A stretch of 64,000 nt of DNA from Druceiella hillmani (GCA_039881145.1 JAYKKI010000003.1:5041001-5105000); one strand, 5' to 3'. Positions 47,959-62,187 are shown, counted from the first letter of the stretch. Notes: generated from the letters alone by a model not told the origin. Program-made: numbers and translations.

Positions 47959-50955
47959 TACAATTTACCAACCGGAACATAAATAAATATACACGTCATT
48001 AATTCAAACAACGAGTTAAATTTTCGTCACACCACGGGGAACGTAGGTGCTTAGAATAAAACGATTATTTTTTTTCAGTTTGACAGGTTAGTTCATACCT
48101 GGTTAATATATTTTGTTTAGCAGATCCGATTAAAAAGCACTTAATTTTATCCTCACTTAATCGAAAACTTTAAATATCGCAATTGCGTATTATATAACGG
48201 GTTGGCATTATTGCTACTAATGTGGTTGACATAAAAGAAATGCGTTTATTTCGATTACTTGTAAACGACTGAATTTTACAGCTAATTTGAAACAAATGCT
48301 ACTTTACTTAAAATGACCAAGTGATTTATTGGTTTTGTTTTACCTTATTAAACTGGCGTATCGGTTTTTATGAATATAACAAAAATGATCAAATATTAGA
48401 AAAGATATTTATTCCAAATTAACTAATTACATAACAGGATTATTAAATTTTAATTGGAGCATAATTTTTTAAATAATATATGTAGAGTTTTTATAGTAAG
48501 AACTTAGTAAAATTCATCAATTAATTGTGACTTTTAGTACGGAGTCATAACTCTGCCTAGTTCTGAGTACATTTACTTTCCAACGGGTTCCATATAACAG
48601 GCTTGAAAAAGGGATATGGATGGGTATATGTGAGTCTTATAACCTAGGATTTGCAATAAAATCACACAATTTTTACATGCATGTCGCTCAATATCAGATA
48701 ATAATCCTGAAGAATGTCGAAAAGCAAATACATTGGGAAGTAGTGATAGATTCTGACGTAGATGGAATTACCCATTTTCGATACAATAAAACAAAGAATT
48801 ATAACAAATCAAAAATAAGGCTCTTTCAATTGCGGCTAAAGACCATAAATCGTATATCCGACTGATTGCGATGGCTTTGGTCACCATGATTTATGTTGCA
48901 GCCCTAAAAAGGTCAATCGGACCACTTTTGAACCTCTGTAAATTCACAAACGTTACTATACTTGGCTGGAATACCTTGAGGAAGAATTGTTAAGCATTCA
49001 TTTATCACAGATATAATTTTGCCATTTCCATGCTAAAGAAATCACGGACACAACTAGTATTTAACACAATAGTAAGGATGCGCTAGTTTTTTGAACAATG
49101 AACGAAAGTTGAGGTATTTCAATAATTGTGTAAAATGCCTCAAAACGTGGTAGGCAAATAAGTGAGAAAGTTTTAGGTTTGCCCTTTATTTTTACTTTTG
49201 TGCTAAAGAACTCCAAAATTAGAGTAAGCCAAAATCAAAGTTTACAAAAAATATAAATAAAAACAAAAATACAATTATAAAAAAAATATTCTAAATGTTG
49301 TCCTTCGTTGTGAATTTTTGTAATTACTTTAAAATTAATTTGCTATGTTAGCTTATAATAAAGAGGACCATTTTCATCAAATAAATATAGAAATACCAAC
49401 TATTCCATATATCCTAACATCATAAATTGTCATTAATATAATGTGAATTAAATAGTGTAAATTATAATGAAAAATCTCCATGTGACTTTAATTTATCATG
49501 TTTCTAAATATTAGTATAATTTTGGGTGGTTTGAAAAGAAATCACCTTTTTTTTATTAACAAACTAAGCAGTTTATTCATTTCAAATTTTATGTAAGCGT
49601 TTGTTATACCTTAGTAATTACAATAATTAATATAATACAATTTCTTCTTATTCTAATTAAATTTTCTAACGGTTGTCAATGATTGCAATTTTATTCTCGA
49701 GATATTAAATATTTTGAGTAAAATTAGTTTGGTTTCTAATGAAAAAACTCATTTAAGCTAGATTGATCGTCCGAACCAAGACGCCTAATTTATTTTTAAT
49801 TAACTGAAGTATCGAATAATAATGGAAAAAAATCTGTCCTATAACTTTACTATTAGAATATCGTTATAAACTCGGTCAAATGTCTTTTTAAAATAAAAGT
49901 AAGGCTACATCTACCCGATATCTGAAAATAGTGACAGTGGAAGGCTTTGTACAGAAATCATGCTGGTAGGTTGTCGCCTGGGAATTGATTTGTAATTAAA
50001 TACGACTTTGGAAAGAAATATCTCAACAAATCTAGACAACACTGCTACCGGTATGTTTTTTTTTTCATCAGCCTCCAAGTCTGATGATAAAAAATTAGAA
50101 TCGAAATTATCACACCAAAAAAATTCCAAATGGATGGCTTGAAAGACAAGTTGCATGCTACATATCAATTTGTTTAAGTAAGTAATTCTGTGTTAAAAGC
50201 GGTGTGAGGAAAATGTTATCGATAACGACGTTAAATATTTCGACCGTCTTATTCAATGATAATACGACATCGCGGAAAAAATTCTCTTTTAAACCTTAAA
50301 CGACGGTACGTCGTATTATTTTTAATTGTTTCTTTGTTTTTCTACAGATATTTGCTCAATTCTTTTAAACTGCAAGATTTTTGAGTATATCAGTTCTTTG
50401 TAATATACCTTGTAATATCAATTTGGGAGATCATGGAGGTAAAGGTATGGGTTTGTTAAGATTTATTATTTTGCCGGGGAATCTTTTGTTTACTCATAAT
50501 AGTTTCTTACCTTTTTGTCATAGTTAGGGAAAACTTTAACTATCCGTTTACATCCTTCCAAAACGCTTTCGACTAAGAAGTAATGCTAGCTGTAACATTC
50601 TGTATATAGACACTATACTATACCCATATTTTCATTTTAAAATCAAAGTTGAAGTTGAATTTAAAATTGAGGTGGAGGTTGAATTTCAGTCAAAGTGTCT
50701 GCAATAATATTTATAATAATTTAATCTAATAAAGTAAAAGAAAATAAACGTTTCGGATCAAAAATACACTATTCTTAAAACTTTTATTGATAAGTTTAAA
50801 TAATTCCTCGTTTTATTTTTTGGTATTTTAACAAATAAAGGATAATGATATACATACATAATGACTGCTAAAAATAATTTTAACACCTGAGTTCGTATGG
50901 TTCAATAATCGAAAAAACTTGAAGAAAACCTTCTTGTAAATGATTTAAATTTCTA

Positions 50956-50956
<1 letters not shown>
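47959..50956. other. AT-rich intergenic sequence upstream of the lectin gene
   Basis: The open frame at 48620-48865 (81 codons) has no recognisable motif. A 10-bp inverted pair (ataatacgac / gtcgtattat) lies near 50259-50330. No other structure was identified. Confidence 0.5.
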
Positions 50957-51015
<59 letters not shown>

Positions 51016-51047
51016 AGTGTGTGTGTGTGTGTGTATATATATATATC
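50957..51047. repeat. Compound (AT)n(GT)n(AT)n microsatellite
   Basis: AT tract, then about 43 bp of GT with one gagt break, then AT again. Confidence 0.95.
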
Positions 51048-52570
51048 TTATTAAATCATAACGATACCTAATTATTTGAAATATTTTGAATGCTATGACT
51101 AATCTGGTATTATAGGAACAATCTGTAAAGATGATGCCGACAATAATTATGGAAAAACGTTAATAATCATCAGAAGGAAAGATATCTTGTCGATGGCATT
51201 TGATTCCCATTGTTTTGAATACTGTAATTACTGGTTTAAACAAATTTACATATACTGGGAAAATTTTCTTCAAACAAATAATATATAGTTATTTTTACAT
51301 ATAACACTGTTTAAATATCTGTCAATTTTTCCAAACTTTATATAGATATATGTTTAATCCGCATTATTCTTATTAATTGTGTTTGTGACAATGAAATACA
51401 ATTAATTTTGTTAAATCTCACCTGTGGAAGCATACAATACAATATTTCAGTGATTTTTTAAAAAACTCATAAAATTAATCTTCTTAAAAACATAATGATT
51501 TAAAAACGATATTTTAAGGATGATAATATCAAAAATAGAATAGGAGCCTTCCATGTTTAATAGAATAGGGGCCTTCAACCAATGCCATTTTTGATCTAAC
51601 TATTGAACTTTACAGTGTGTGAAACACATGAAACACTCTAATGTCAGGGCCTCTTCTCAGGTGTCAATGCTAATAACACCAACTGTTGAAGGTACTTATA
51701 ATTATTTTACCTTTAATAAACTTTTTCCATATGATACTTTAATTGAGTTAGAAGAAATCATAAATACATGTAGCATTTTTGCAGTCCTGTGTTTTTTGTC
51801 ATGATTCTACATCTATGAGTGACATCATTACTTATTTATTTAAAAAAACATCCATATTTATCGAATTTCCTAAAGAAAATCAATCTTTAAACAAGGTGTT
51901 GCATAATGAAAAGCTCAAGAATTAGCAGATTAATAAATAAATGCTTTGGTTAGTTTGGCCAGCACAAATAGCAATAATCTAACAAAAAGTTAGGATTACG
52001 TCATTTTGTTAATTTTATGATAAATATAAAATAAAATATATAGTTTGGGCCGAACTTTATTTTCTTTCTACAATGTTTACTTTTTAATTACTCAGAAAGA
52101 TGATAATTATTTACTTACTACATTTCGGGTGTATTTTTAGGATCATTCTGTAAAGGTAACACTGTTCTGTAAACGTCTAATTTTTTGCTCAGAAAGCTGA
52201 TGAATTATGCTTTTGCAGTAGATTTTAGAATGTGGACTTTTTTGTCTTTAAATTATGTCAAAATTTTAGTTCAACATCTAATGTTTCGAAAGTCTCAACT
52301 TTCGGTTAATATTTCAAGCCATTTTAAGATGTATGTCGGTAAAAATTAATGACTTTGAAACTATCAAATATCACTAAACATACATAGGGATATTTGGGTG
52401 AGGCCTTGAATTCTTTACATCTGTACTTCGGCTTGAGAGGATTTTTTTATTAAATAATTCTATAACACCTATATAAAATAAAAATTATTTTTAACATGGC
52501 TTAATATATTTTGTAAAAGTAACAATTGACGTTATAATTATATTTTCACTTATTATTTCTTATATTCACT

Positions 52571-52576
<6 letters not shown>

Positions 52577-52634
<58 letters not shown>
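52577..52634. repeat. (AT)n microsatellite
   Basis: Pure AT tract of about 58 bp. Confidence 0.95.
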
Positions 52635-52636
<2 letters not shown>

Positions 52637-53965
52637 GTTACCTTTTCATTATATCCCATTAATTAAAATTTGTATGGTAATTTATAACTTACTGTATATA
52701 TAACAGAAATTTAAACACGTTAATGAGTTGAATTTATTTATTTTTAACAATACTAAAATGTATTATTTAATATAAATAAATTCACTACTAAACTATTAAA
52801 CAGATATATACATTATAACCAAAAACGTAACCTTTTTAAGAAATCCATAAACACTATAACTACATTATTTTAATTTCTACTAGATGGAGTAAATTTTTTT
52901 TTGTTTTCGAATAAAACCATTAATACTAGTTTTCAACATTAAACATATTAATTAAACAACCTTTATCCACTTCAAACACACCTCACATTCGCTTCTGAAT
53001 TTGTTTTGAATAAATCTCGTTAACAATGTAAAAATTTTAAATGTTTAACATTAAAAAAACAAAGACGATTTAACTTAAATGTTTTTCATTCACCACCAAT
53101 CACGAATTATCATTATTCACCACGAATTATCACCCTAGATTTTTGACGTTACAATGGGTACATCTAACATTACACCTATAGTACCTACCTAACAGAATCC
53201 TAAATTTTTATTTTGTATAAGCATAAAACTAATATTATTAGCGTAGGTACTAAATACAAAACAAACCTATTAATTGTGGTTTTTCTATATATTAGCTTCA
53301 TCAGAGTGCAACAAATCGATTGGGTATTAAAAACGTGTATCAACAACCTTCAAAAAGAACATTTAATGAATTTCCTGTCGATAAGATGGAATGTAGTGTT
53401 GATTAATGGTACATACTGACGAACTTTTAATCGATATGCTATTAGATTCCTTATTTTATTATATAATCAATTAACGTTAGTTATCAATGACGCTTTTATT
53501 AACAAACTAATATTAACGCAACCAATTAACGATTAGTAATAATCATATTCATATTTTCCATACATTCAGTTTGACAAAAATGTTTAGTTAATCAATTAAT
53601 GTTAATTAATAATGACATTATCTTAAGGAAGAACGTCGAAATAAAACGTGTATCGCGATAGGTATGGCCAAAGGATTCGTTTCGCGTCAATTCTCTTCGA
53701 TTTGTCACACCACAAATGTCCATCAAATAATGTGCCCATAGCACTAAATATTTTTTGTGGTGTTTCGAAACTTTGTAGTCTATAGGATCACAAAAGAATT
53801 TTGAGGATATGACAGCCTGAGCTTATCATTTTGATAAGCAATACCTACATCAGTTTCTCAACATAAGAAGGTATTCTTAAGTTGACGTGAAATGACTGCC
53901 AATAATATAACATAATAAAATATTTTTATGATAGAAAAAAATTATGATCGCTCAGAGAGCTTTTT

Positions 53966-54027
53966 AACTAGTAACAAATATCAATATTTGTGATGCCAAA
54001 GGCAGAAAAGTAATTCCCTAATATATA

Positions 54028-54117
<90 letters not shown>

Positions 54118-54196
54118 TATGATTTCATACCCCACAATGTTTAGAGAATTACTTTTCTGCGTATGACATCATAAAGATTGATATTTATTTCTAGTT
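53966..54196. repeat. Inverted repeat enclosing a TA microsatellite
   Basis: Arms 53966-54021 and 54141-54196 are reverse complements over 56 bp with about eight mismatches. The exact shared core is gcagaaaagtaattc / gaattacttttctgc. The interior is a (TA)n tract (about 54028-54115). It has the look of a MITE or fold-back element whose middle has expanded as a microsatellite. Confidence 0.85.
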
Positions 54197-54529
54197 AGTA
54201 TACTAGAATCATAAAGAAAAATCGTTTCTTAATATTACGAGTCAAACTAACTATGATGATAAACTAAGACTATCCATCGAAAAGCATTAAAACAAATGTT
54301 AAAAAAATATTGTGCAATTGCACAACATATTTTTGACCATTTTCATTTAGCAAAACTGGAGTGTTACTTGATTGATTTTAGGAAAATAACGTGTCTAGCT
54401 AATCATATTCATATTCCACATATTGCAACTACCAAAAAACGTGGAGAGAAACACAATCATTACGCACTATTAATGAACTTTAAATCTGATGACACAAGTT
54501 TAATAGACAATTGAGGAACAGGGCATAAT

Positions 54530-55100
54530 GGCTGTCTGCCTTCAACGATCAAATACTTTTGGCGGCTGTGGAAGCGGATGAAAATTAACAGTAGAAATGA
54601 TGGTCACAATTTATTGCCATTTTAAACAAACTAGCGGTGTGAAAACTGACCGAAATGTTTCCTCACGAGCTCTTCAATATCAATAAAGCTGACCGGATTC
54701 CAAAATTCATCGACGGTCTTCAAAAAAATTAGTAAAGTCCATTCCCGAAAAATCTAGTCGCGGTAGACGAGCCGCAAGTACTCTCTGATTACATCAGAAT
54801 GTTTGCGTTTCTTCAGGTCAAAAACATCAAAATATCCAAAAATATGTTAATTGAGGTTTGATGGGAGAGAAGTACGGGCGGAGTGTCAACGATCAGCGTC
54901 AGCAAGGGTGAATCACAGTCAAAAACGCAACAAGCGATTAAAAATTAATATAATCTACTATCTGGCCAGTTCGACTGCCATCGTGAAGCTATTACCGTCA
55001 AAAAACATCAAATTACCTGCCGACACAAAAACTCTGTGGTGAGTGCTGCGTAGTTGAGTCCATTACTCTCCCACGAGACAGCTACGGACTACCTGTTAAC
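54530..55100. other. GC-richer stretch, unidentified
   Basis: Composition is nearer to coding sequence than the surroundings (for example ggcggctgtggaagcgga and cgcggtagacgagccgcaag), but all frames are broken on both strands and no family motif was recognised. An old transposable element is likely. Confidence 0.3.
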
Positions 55101-56832
55101 CATTAGATATACAAATAGGAGTTGAATAAGGTTCAAGAAAATTTGGATCAGTTAATATACGATATCAAAACGGATACGGATAGCTTCGGAGAATCGGCAT
55201 TTATTTACATGTTGAATTGACCGTTTGTCAAATAAATGGGAAGCAGTTACCCAAGTAGGTAAGCTGTGTATTAATCAAATTTGAATGTATTTCATTGTTT
55301 TGTTTTTTATATTAAATGTAATTTAAGAAACGCTGAACTTCAAATCGCCTGAGCGATCATAATTTAAAAATATCGATCCAATACAACAATTTATATCCTA
55401 CCACAATATTCTGTTATGAATTCTGTACTAATTTTCGTAGCTTGAAGTTGATATTTAAAATATTTAATATTTAAAATATGTTTATGTTCACAAATATTTT
55501 TATATTTGGTTTGCCCAGAAGAGCATTTCTTTTAGCATATTTACTCAATATTACAACTCAAACGATTTTATTTATTTTGATAAGATGTCAAAGCAACCTT
55601 AAAAATTTATATATAGTCATTATACATGTTAAACGAGCGAAAGTTAATGTGGAGTATCAGACAATCTTACAATTTCAAAATAAATATACTTCAGTATAAA
55701 ATTAAAAATATAATTTAACAGGTGGACACTTGCCTTATGGCTGGAATATGAGATAAAATAATAGATGCAAAAAAAAAATAATGGTTCTTACTTGCTCACT
55801 CATTTTCGTAGTTATTAAATATAATTACGTTATGAAAAAAAAATTAATATCTTAGAAATATTAATATCAAAACCTGAGCGTTTATCACACAAAAATCTTG
55901 TATTACGCATATTTCGTATTTTTGATCACTATTTGAAACCCACGAATATAAAAAATATATACATATATCTATTACAATTGATAAAGTTACTATTAAATTG
56001 TGTAATATTTTGCAATTAGTTTGAAATAGAAAATTTTTGAAATTCTCATTATTTATTTATTACTTACAAATAACAATTGAGCGAGTTATACAAGAGCAAA
56101 TATATTATATATATAAATTTAAATATGGAAAAATACATTTATTCGATTTTATCGACACCGAAAACTATTGATATGGCTATAATTAGAAATTTATTTAAAT
56201 GTGCATTAGTTTAAAGGTTTTAGTTAAAAAATAAAAAAGCTTTAAACTACAAGAAAAACAAAAAATGCACTGAAAACATATATTCTCATAACTTCACATA
56301 ATCATATAATGCACACTGACGAAATTATTTCTCTTTTTCTCGAGCATCGCGGAATAAGATGTGTGTATATATCTGGAACCAGCGTAATTAACTTAGGGGA
56401 GTCCTGCTGCAACTGCTATACATGATATGATATTTATTTGTAAGACCTGTGATGACTGCCGTTCCGCATTTAAACATTTTATTGTCAGGTTGATACTCTC
56501 ACCAATAACGTGCTGAGATTTTTGAATGGTTCACAACGTCTACCAGTATTTCAAATTGATAGTTTATAGATTTGTTCTTCATTATAACATTTTTCGATAA
56601 TTGTGATATGTAATTTTTCCGAATGTTTTTATTCCGACTGTAAATTGATGAAAATTTGATACATAATTACTAAGTAGTTCGTTTTGGGCAATGTTACTCA
56701 ACACAACTTTCATTGCCTGCTCACAATTATAAATAAAATAGTCTGAAAATGCTAAAAGGTTTTGAAGAAATAATTGAAAATGTAGATTTTTTTGCCTTTA
56801 GAAATATACTAAAATTTTTGTCAGTAGTTTAC

Positions 56833-56835
<3 letters not shown>
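55101..56835. other. AT-rich non-coding
   Basis: No gene or repeat recognised. The 73-codon frame at 55478-55699 has no motif. Confidence 0.5.
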
Positions 56836-56912
<77 letters not shown>

Positions 56913-56934
56913 GCATATATATATATATATATAA
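56836..56934. repeat. Compound (TA)n(GT)n(TA)n microsatellite
   Basis: Same plan as the tract near 51 kb: TA, then about 18 bp of GT, then TA. Confidence 0.95.
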
Positions 56935-58011
56935 ATAATTTAGTTCATTTTTACTTTTACTAAAATAGTCAATTTTATAAACACCCTATTAATGACCAAG
57001 AACAGAAAGTCAAAATTCAATGCTGTACGTCCTTGTTTTTCGATTTTATTTAAATACGTTAGTAAGACATTTCACCCTATATTTTAGCTACTCGTGGATA
57101 AGCTCAATTAAAAACTCGGACAGATTATTATAAAGTTGGTGTAACCAACAGTATCATGAAATATCGAAAATAATTATAATAATTAAATTCTCCCTAATAG
57201 GATGTCATCCGTAGACATTCGAGCCATTTCTTGCTTAAGCAGAGCATATACTAATAGTGGGACATCATGCTAATTATATATACTAGATATACTTCTGCCA
57301 TTTTATTCATTCCCATATATTATAATATGTCTAAGATCTTTAGTCTTTATGACTCCTTACTTTACAATGTTTTAGACATTACTTAATTGGATTTGGGGAG
57401 CCATCTCTTCTACAACTTTTTTCCATATCTGACCACTCACTTCTCTGAAACAAATCTTTTCATAAAGATTTTATTTCAATTGAATACAATTTTTTTTAAT
57501 TATATTTAATTTACTTTTTCACTCACATCTCTAAATAAAGCAAAAACTCTATTAGCATAACGATTTCTACATTTATTTAAAGCGCTAATGTACATCTCGG
57601 AAATGATGTAGGTTAGTTATAGAAAGCTTGCTAGGATCAAAATCTAAAGTGTTACATTATGCCTAAAATGATCTAAGTGTTCCGATTTTATTTACTTACA
57701 ATTTTGGTAAATAAGTGAGTATCTGGTAACAAATTATTGTTTATCCATTTGAAAATTTGATACTTCGTTCAAATAAGTCATCATAAAAAATTTTAAATAA
57801 GTAACGTCTTCACCTGGAGAGATTTTCTAGCTTCCATTTTTTGACAGTCCACTGATATTTTAAATAAGAACATTTAGCTTACGGGGAAAAAAACGAGTAT
57901 AAATATTCCATTGACCTCTAATTCATTAGAATAAATTATAATTGTAATTGGTTATAATTGAACAAGTTGTTTGATTTTTCACAACTAAATGAAACTAGAT
58001 ATATTATTGAC

Positions 58012-58168
58012 AAATTGCTCACCTGAAGATGATGTCGTACAACAAAACTTAGGTCGTGGTAAATCAATTTAAATAAAGTAGAAATAATACTACATCACGT
58101 AGTTTAATTTAGTTGTAAAAAATCAAATTATAATGAATTTCTACAAACTTAATCCCAAATATATTCAG
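58012..58168 (+). repeat. Copy of the 29.6-kb interspersed repeat
   Basis: It aligns with 29557-29722 in the same orientation. Shared: 'aattgctcac.t.aagatg.tgtc.t.caac.aaa.ct.ag', 'aaataaag', 'cacgtagttt.att.agttgt', 'aatttcta' and 'ccaaatatattca'. Identity by eye is about 75-80%. Confidence 0.7.
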
Positions 58169-58497
58169 GCAATTATTAAGTTGTGAGAATTAATTCAATT
58201 GTTTTCATATTTTTTTTTATTATTTCAATTAACAAACATTGATCTCGGGCTAAGTTTATTGTAAATCAATTAGAGTGTAATTACATAATCTTTGTATTGA
58301 GTTTGTATTACATCACGTATTTATTAAAAAATGGATATGCCCATAACTTCAGGATACCTATTATAATAATTAAAAAGGAAACTTTATTTAAATTAGTACA
58401 ATTTATATTGAAATGTAGAAAGAAACAGGCTCAGGATAAACGGAAAAATGTTACATTTTTTTTTGTAAATACATCCTATGTACCATTCAACTCATAC

Positions 58498-58543
58498 TAA
58501 TAAAACTATAAAATTGGTACTAACCAATTCTATAGTTTTATTA
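58498..58543. repeat. Near-perfect hairpin, 21-bp arms
   Basis: Left arm 58498-58518 and right arm 58523-58543 pair with one mismatch around a 4-nt loop (acta). Confidence 0.9.
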
Positions 58544-60844
58544 TATGTATATACAATAAAGTTTGTAACAATTTAATTTAAACAGTCTCACACTAATCAA
58601 TTAAACTAATTAAATTATAAATATTTACAACAAATTGAAATTACAAACGAAGCTTGTAACAAAAATATCCAACGTTTTAGTTTTTGCTTTAGTTGTGCTT
58701 GCTTTTTCAAATATCTACCCTCCATCACCAATTCATGCTTTACCTCTGTCTACCTTCATTTTTCCATTGTATATACAGGTGAAAAACTTTATAGCATGAT
58801 TTTAAAAATACGTAGCGCTATCTACTGTTGTATACAGGTACACTATTCATTGTGTAGCTGGCCATTACATTTTCTTTGTTATTGTTGTACTATTACGAGT
58901 ATAACATAATTTATTCTTGAATGCAATAATTCCAATATATTCCGATTTAGTGTACTAATAGCAATAAAAAAAAAACAAATTGTATTTATAATATATCTCT
59001 ATAATATTCTGAAAACACCAACTGAACTGAAACACCACTACTTACTTGTTTGGTAGTTTTACGTGTTATACGAACTAACAAACAAATAAAGAGAGAAATA
59101 TACGATCAACCAAAATTCAAAAACAGTATTGGTCTGTTTAATTGCTTTTGTTATCCGGGGAGCATGCAAATTTTTTTTTCGTAAGTACCACTGACAGAGA
59201 AGCAAATTTTATGTTTTCTCTATATTTATAAACAAAAAGCATGTAACAATCAAATTTATACAGACTAATGCAAAACTTATCAGAATACCATATTACGACT
59301 GTTTACAACAGGTTTAAATTTTAAACAAATTAAAGAAACAAAGCAACCTTATAAAGAATATATACGATATTCAAAAACGACCAACAAGCGACGTCCCAAA
59401 GACGACCAACAACCTCATCTGCCCTCATATGGCTCTCAGTAGTCGGATTGTTTACTCAATCACGTATCCCTCCTACATCACTGCACACTTTACCTGTGGC
59501 TATGCTCATCTTGTTAATGTATGTCCGGCTGAAAAATTTCTAGATAGAAAAAAGATACACTATACATATTTGTAATAACTACGCCTCGAATCCACAAAGA
59601 AATGCCTAGGCAGGGCACTTTTTTGGAATTTTGTGCTAAGGTAATGGAAATAAATTTTTAAAAATATAAAATTTGCCTATTTTATTATTAAGCGAACGGA
59701 CTCCGATGAAATAAAAACATAATATTACTTCAAATGAACCCCTATATTTTTCAAAACTTCATCTGAATTTAGTTAGTAGTATTTACGTGATGCTGCCAAA
59801 TAACAAACGGATAAAAAGACAAAATCTATGACACATAGCCCCAGATTACTTTTTATTGAATATCTACTGTGTATTATACAGTTTTATATACGTATAGATA
59901 ACTGTTACATGTAAATTCTTTCAAGCGATATTGTCATTTATCTGATATTATTTTACTCCTAGCGTTTCTCACAAATAGTATAAATGTATCGTTAAGTTCC
60001 ATTTACGTAATGATTTTAATAATAAAATGGCAATGGTGGTTTGATAACAATTTCAATATTGTGGACAATATATGGACAAAATTACCTATGAATGTGTAAA
60101 TATCTAAATTTTATTCGACATTCATTTGACCTATGTTTTACATAACTTATCAATTTGCACCTAATTAACTCAGATTTCCATTGATTTAATCTATTATATT
60201 ACAAATTTTCATTACTACTGTATGTATTTTAAAATGATAAGTAATTATATGTTTTTCATTTAAAGAAAATGATTACCATTTTCAGCTATTAAAAATCAAG
60301 TTCGACAAATCTAATGGATATGCTTGATCTCAAATGAAATGGAATTAATTTCAAAGCTTAAAAATATCCGTTCCAACTTGAGTAAAATAAATTACTTTAA
60401 AGATTTAAACCACTGTCTAATTTTCAACACAAGAAAGAAAATTTTGCGGAGAGAAAACAGGTTAATTATTTAAAAGAACATAAAACAAAAAAAAATGGAG
60501 CAGTCTTTATTCACCTCTGCAAGAGATTACGAAATTTAATATCATTTTAATTGGGTAAACCAGCCTATCATTACGCTTCTAAAAAACTTCAACGCGGAAG
60601 ACAATTTCGACAATCAATGTAATACATATTTGACCATTTGCTTGAAAGTTTCTTTTTAATAGACCTGTTACTGAATTGTAAAAAAATCATTTTTTCTCGC
60701 GTAATGAGACTTTATATTATAAAAGGAACCTAAGCAGATTGAATGATTCTGGCTTCAGTAAATTCGGCTCTGCGTTGATGCGTTAAGGAATTAGCCAAGA
60801 CTTGCTGTTTATAAATAAATGTATGGTATGTATTATGTATTTAT
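58544..60844. other. AT-rich non-coding
   Basis: No gene or clear repeat recognised. Confidence 0.5.
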
Positions 60845-61099
60845 GTGTGTGTGTACGTGTGCGTGAGAGTACTCGTGTGCGTGCGCGTGAGCGTGCGCGT
60901 GCATTGTCGCGGACGGGTGCCCCTGCGCGCGCACGTGTGCCCGTGTCCGCGTGTGCACGTCAGCATGCCTACGCGCGTGCGTGCGTGCACGCGTGCTCAA
61001 GTGCACAAACGCGCGCTTGCCCGCGTGCTCGCGACCTTGTGCGCGCGTGTGCACGTGCGTGCATGCTTGCGTGTGTGCATATGTGCGTGTGTGTGTATT
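60845..61099. repeat. GC-rich degenerate (GT/GC)n block, potential Z-DNA
   Basis: About 250 bp of almost uninterrupted alternating pyrimidine/purine, rich in CG, GT and CA steps (for example gtgcgtgcgcgtgagcgtgc and ctgcgcgcgcacgtgtgccc), in a window that is otherwise strongly AT-rich. It passes into plain (GT)n at both ends. Long overlapping open frames on both strands come from low stop frequency in this composition and are not genes. Confidence 0.9.
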
Positions 61100-61142
61100 A
61101 TCCAAAAACCTTTTGTAACGGTTTTTGGATAATACACACACA
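61088..61142. repeat. Perfect 23-bp hairpin next to the GC-rich block
   Basis: Left arm 61088-61110 and right arm 61120-61142 are perfect reverse complements with a 9-nt loop (ttttgtaac). The left arm starts within the (GT)n end of the GC-rich block. Confidence 0.95.
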
Positions 61143-61666
61143 TGGTCTGGGCATAGTTGGGAATGAATCGAGCGTTCGCTAAATGTGTTCTTGAACAAAT
61201 GGAAATCTTAAATGATTCATTGAGAAGGAACAGACTCTAACTCTATTGGTTAGAAGCGCTGAAACTTTTGATACTACTAAAGACGGCATAAATATGCTCT
61301 TTAGCAAAATTAGGTACTTTCCTGGAGCAATTATGGATAATTTAGTATAGATATAAACAAAATGCTTCAAGTAATTAAAACATTAGTAGGCAGGTGGGTA
61401 GTATGTACAGGTATGTATATATAGACATGATCTTCTAACCACAAAAAAAATCATAAGAGCAATGAAAGAAGAGTGTAAATACAGGCATTTAGGTATATAG
61501 GTATGTGTATATGCATTTAGGATCATTAAAGTTTTCGAATGTTTGTTCCGCTATTTATAAATAAGATATTTTCGTATTGTAAGTTAGTAATATTATGAAC
61601 AACATAGGACCTAAAAATTAAAAGAAAAGAAAGAAGGATCGAATCTACTTCATATTTCCACCGAAT

Positions 61667-61790
61667 TTAAGAAACATACTAAAAACTATAAAATAATGAA
61701 AATACTGGCATTTAGTTAGAACTTGTCCGATACAATATCGTTTCCGAACATAATTAAATTTGCGAAATAAAATTACTGCTAGAGATATGG
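61667..61790 (+). repeat. Dispersed repeat, copy 2 (first copy at 1005-1128)
   Basis: Direct-orientation match to 1005-1128 with the shared landmarks given there; ends near 'gctagagatatgg'. Confidence 0.5.
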
Positions 61791-62144
61791 GAGTCGGGTC
61801 TAGTATATAATGTAGCACTCATCTGTGCGTACTCATTTGTAGGTATAAATGTACGTGAGGAGTAAAAACAATCGTAGATTTTGGCACTGATTTCGAAAGT
61901 CTCTGGCAGTACCTGTATTTGGCAAATTTGTTTAGGGTCAGAAACAGTATCGTACTACAAATTCTTATTAAATACTTGTGTGCTCATTATTTTCTACATT
62001 TCATGGAGATCCTCATTCGGTAATTATTTTAAGTTGTTTAATTTTTCTTTTTTTATATAATCGTTTCATTTTTGCATTCAATAAGTTCTCCAGATAAAGT
62101 TGTACTAATATCAAAATTTACTTAACGTAGAATAAGGTAACGGA

Positions 62145-62187
62145 AAAATTGGAATACGGTCATGGTGGCCGACTGTATTCCAATTTT
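62145..62187. repeat. Near-perfect hairpin, 17-bp arms
   Basis: Left arm 62145-62161 and right arm 62171-62187 pair with one mismatch (aatacggtc / gactgtatt) around a 9-nt loop (atggtggcc). Confidence 0.88.

Noticed and set aside
48030..48050. Possible kappa-B site (ggggaacgta) upstream of the lectin gene
   Set aside because: It does not fit the insect NF-kappa-B consensus in the second half and lies about 160 bp upstream without a companion site.
54296..54514. 72-codon plus-strand frame following a short palindrome (ttgtgcaattgcacaa)
   Set aside because: No recognisable motif, and the length is within chance expectation; the palindrome is only 16 bp.
60802..61198. Long overlapping open frames on both strands (up to 126 codons), Arg/Ala/Val-rich
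   Set aside because: They arise from the GC-rich alternating block, where stop codons are rare. There is no domain and the frames on both strands are equally open.
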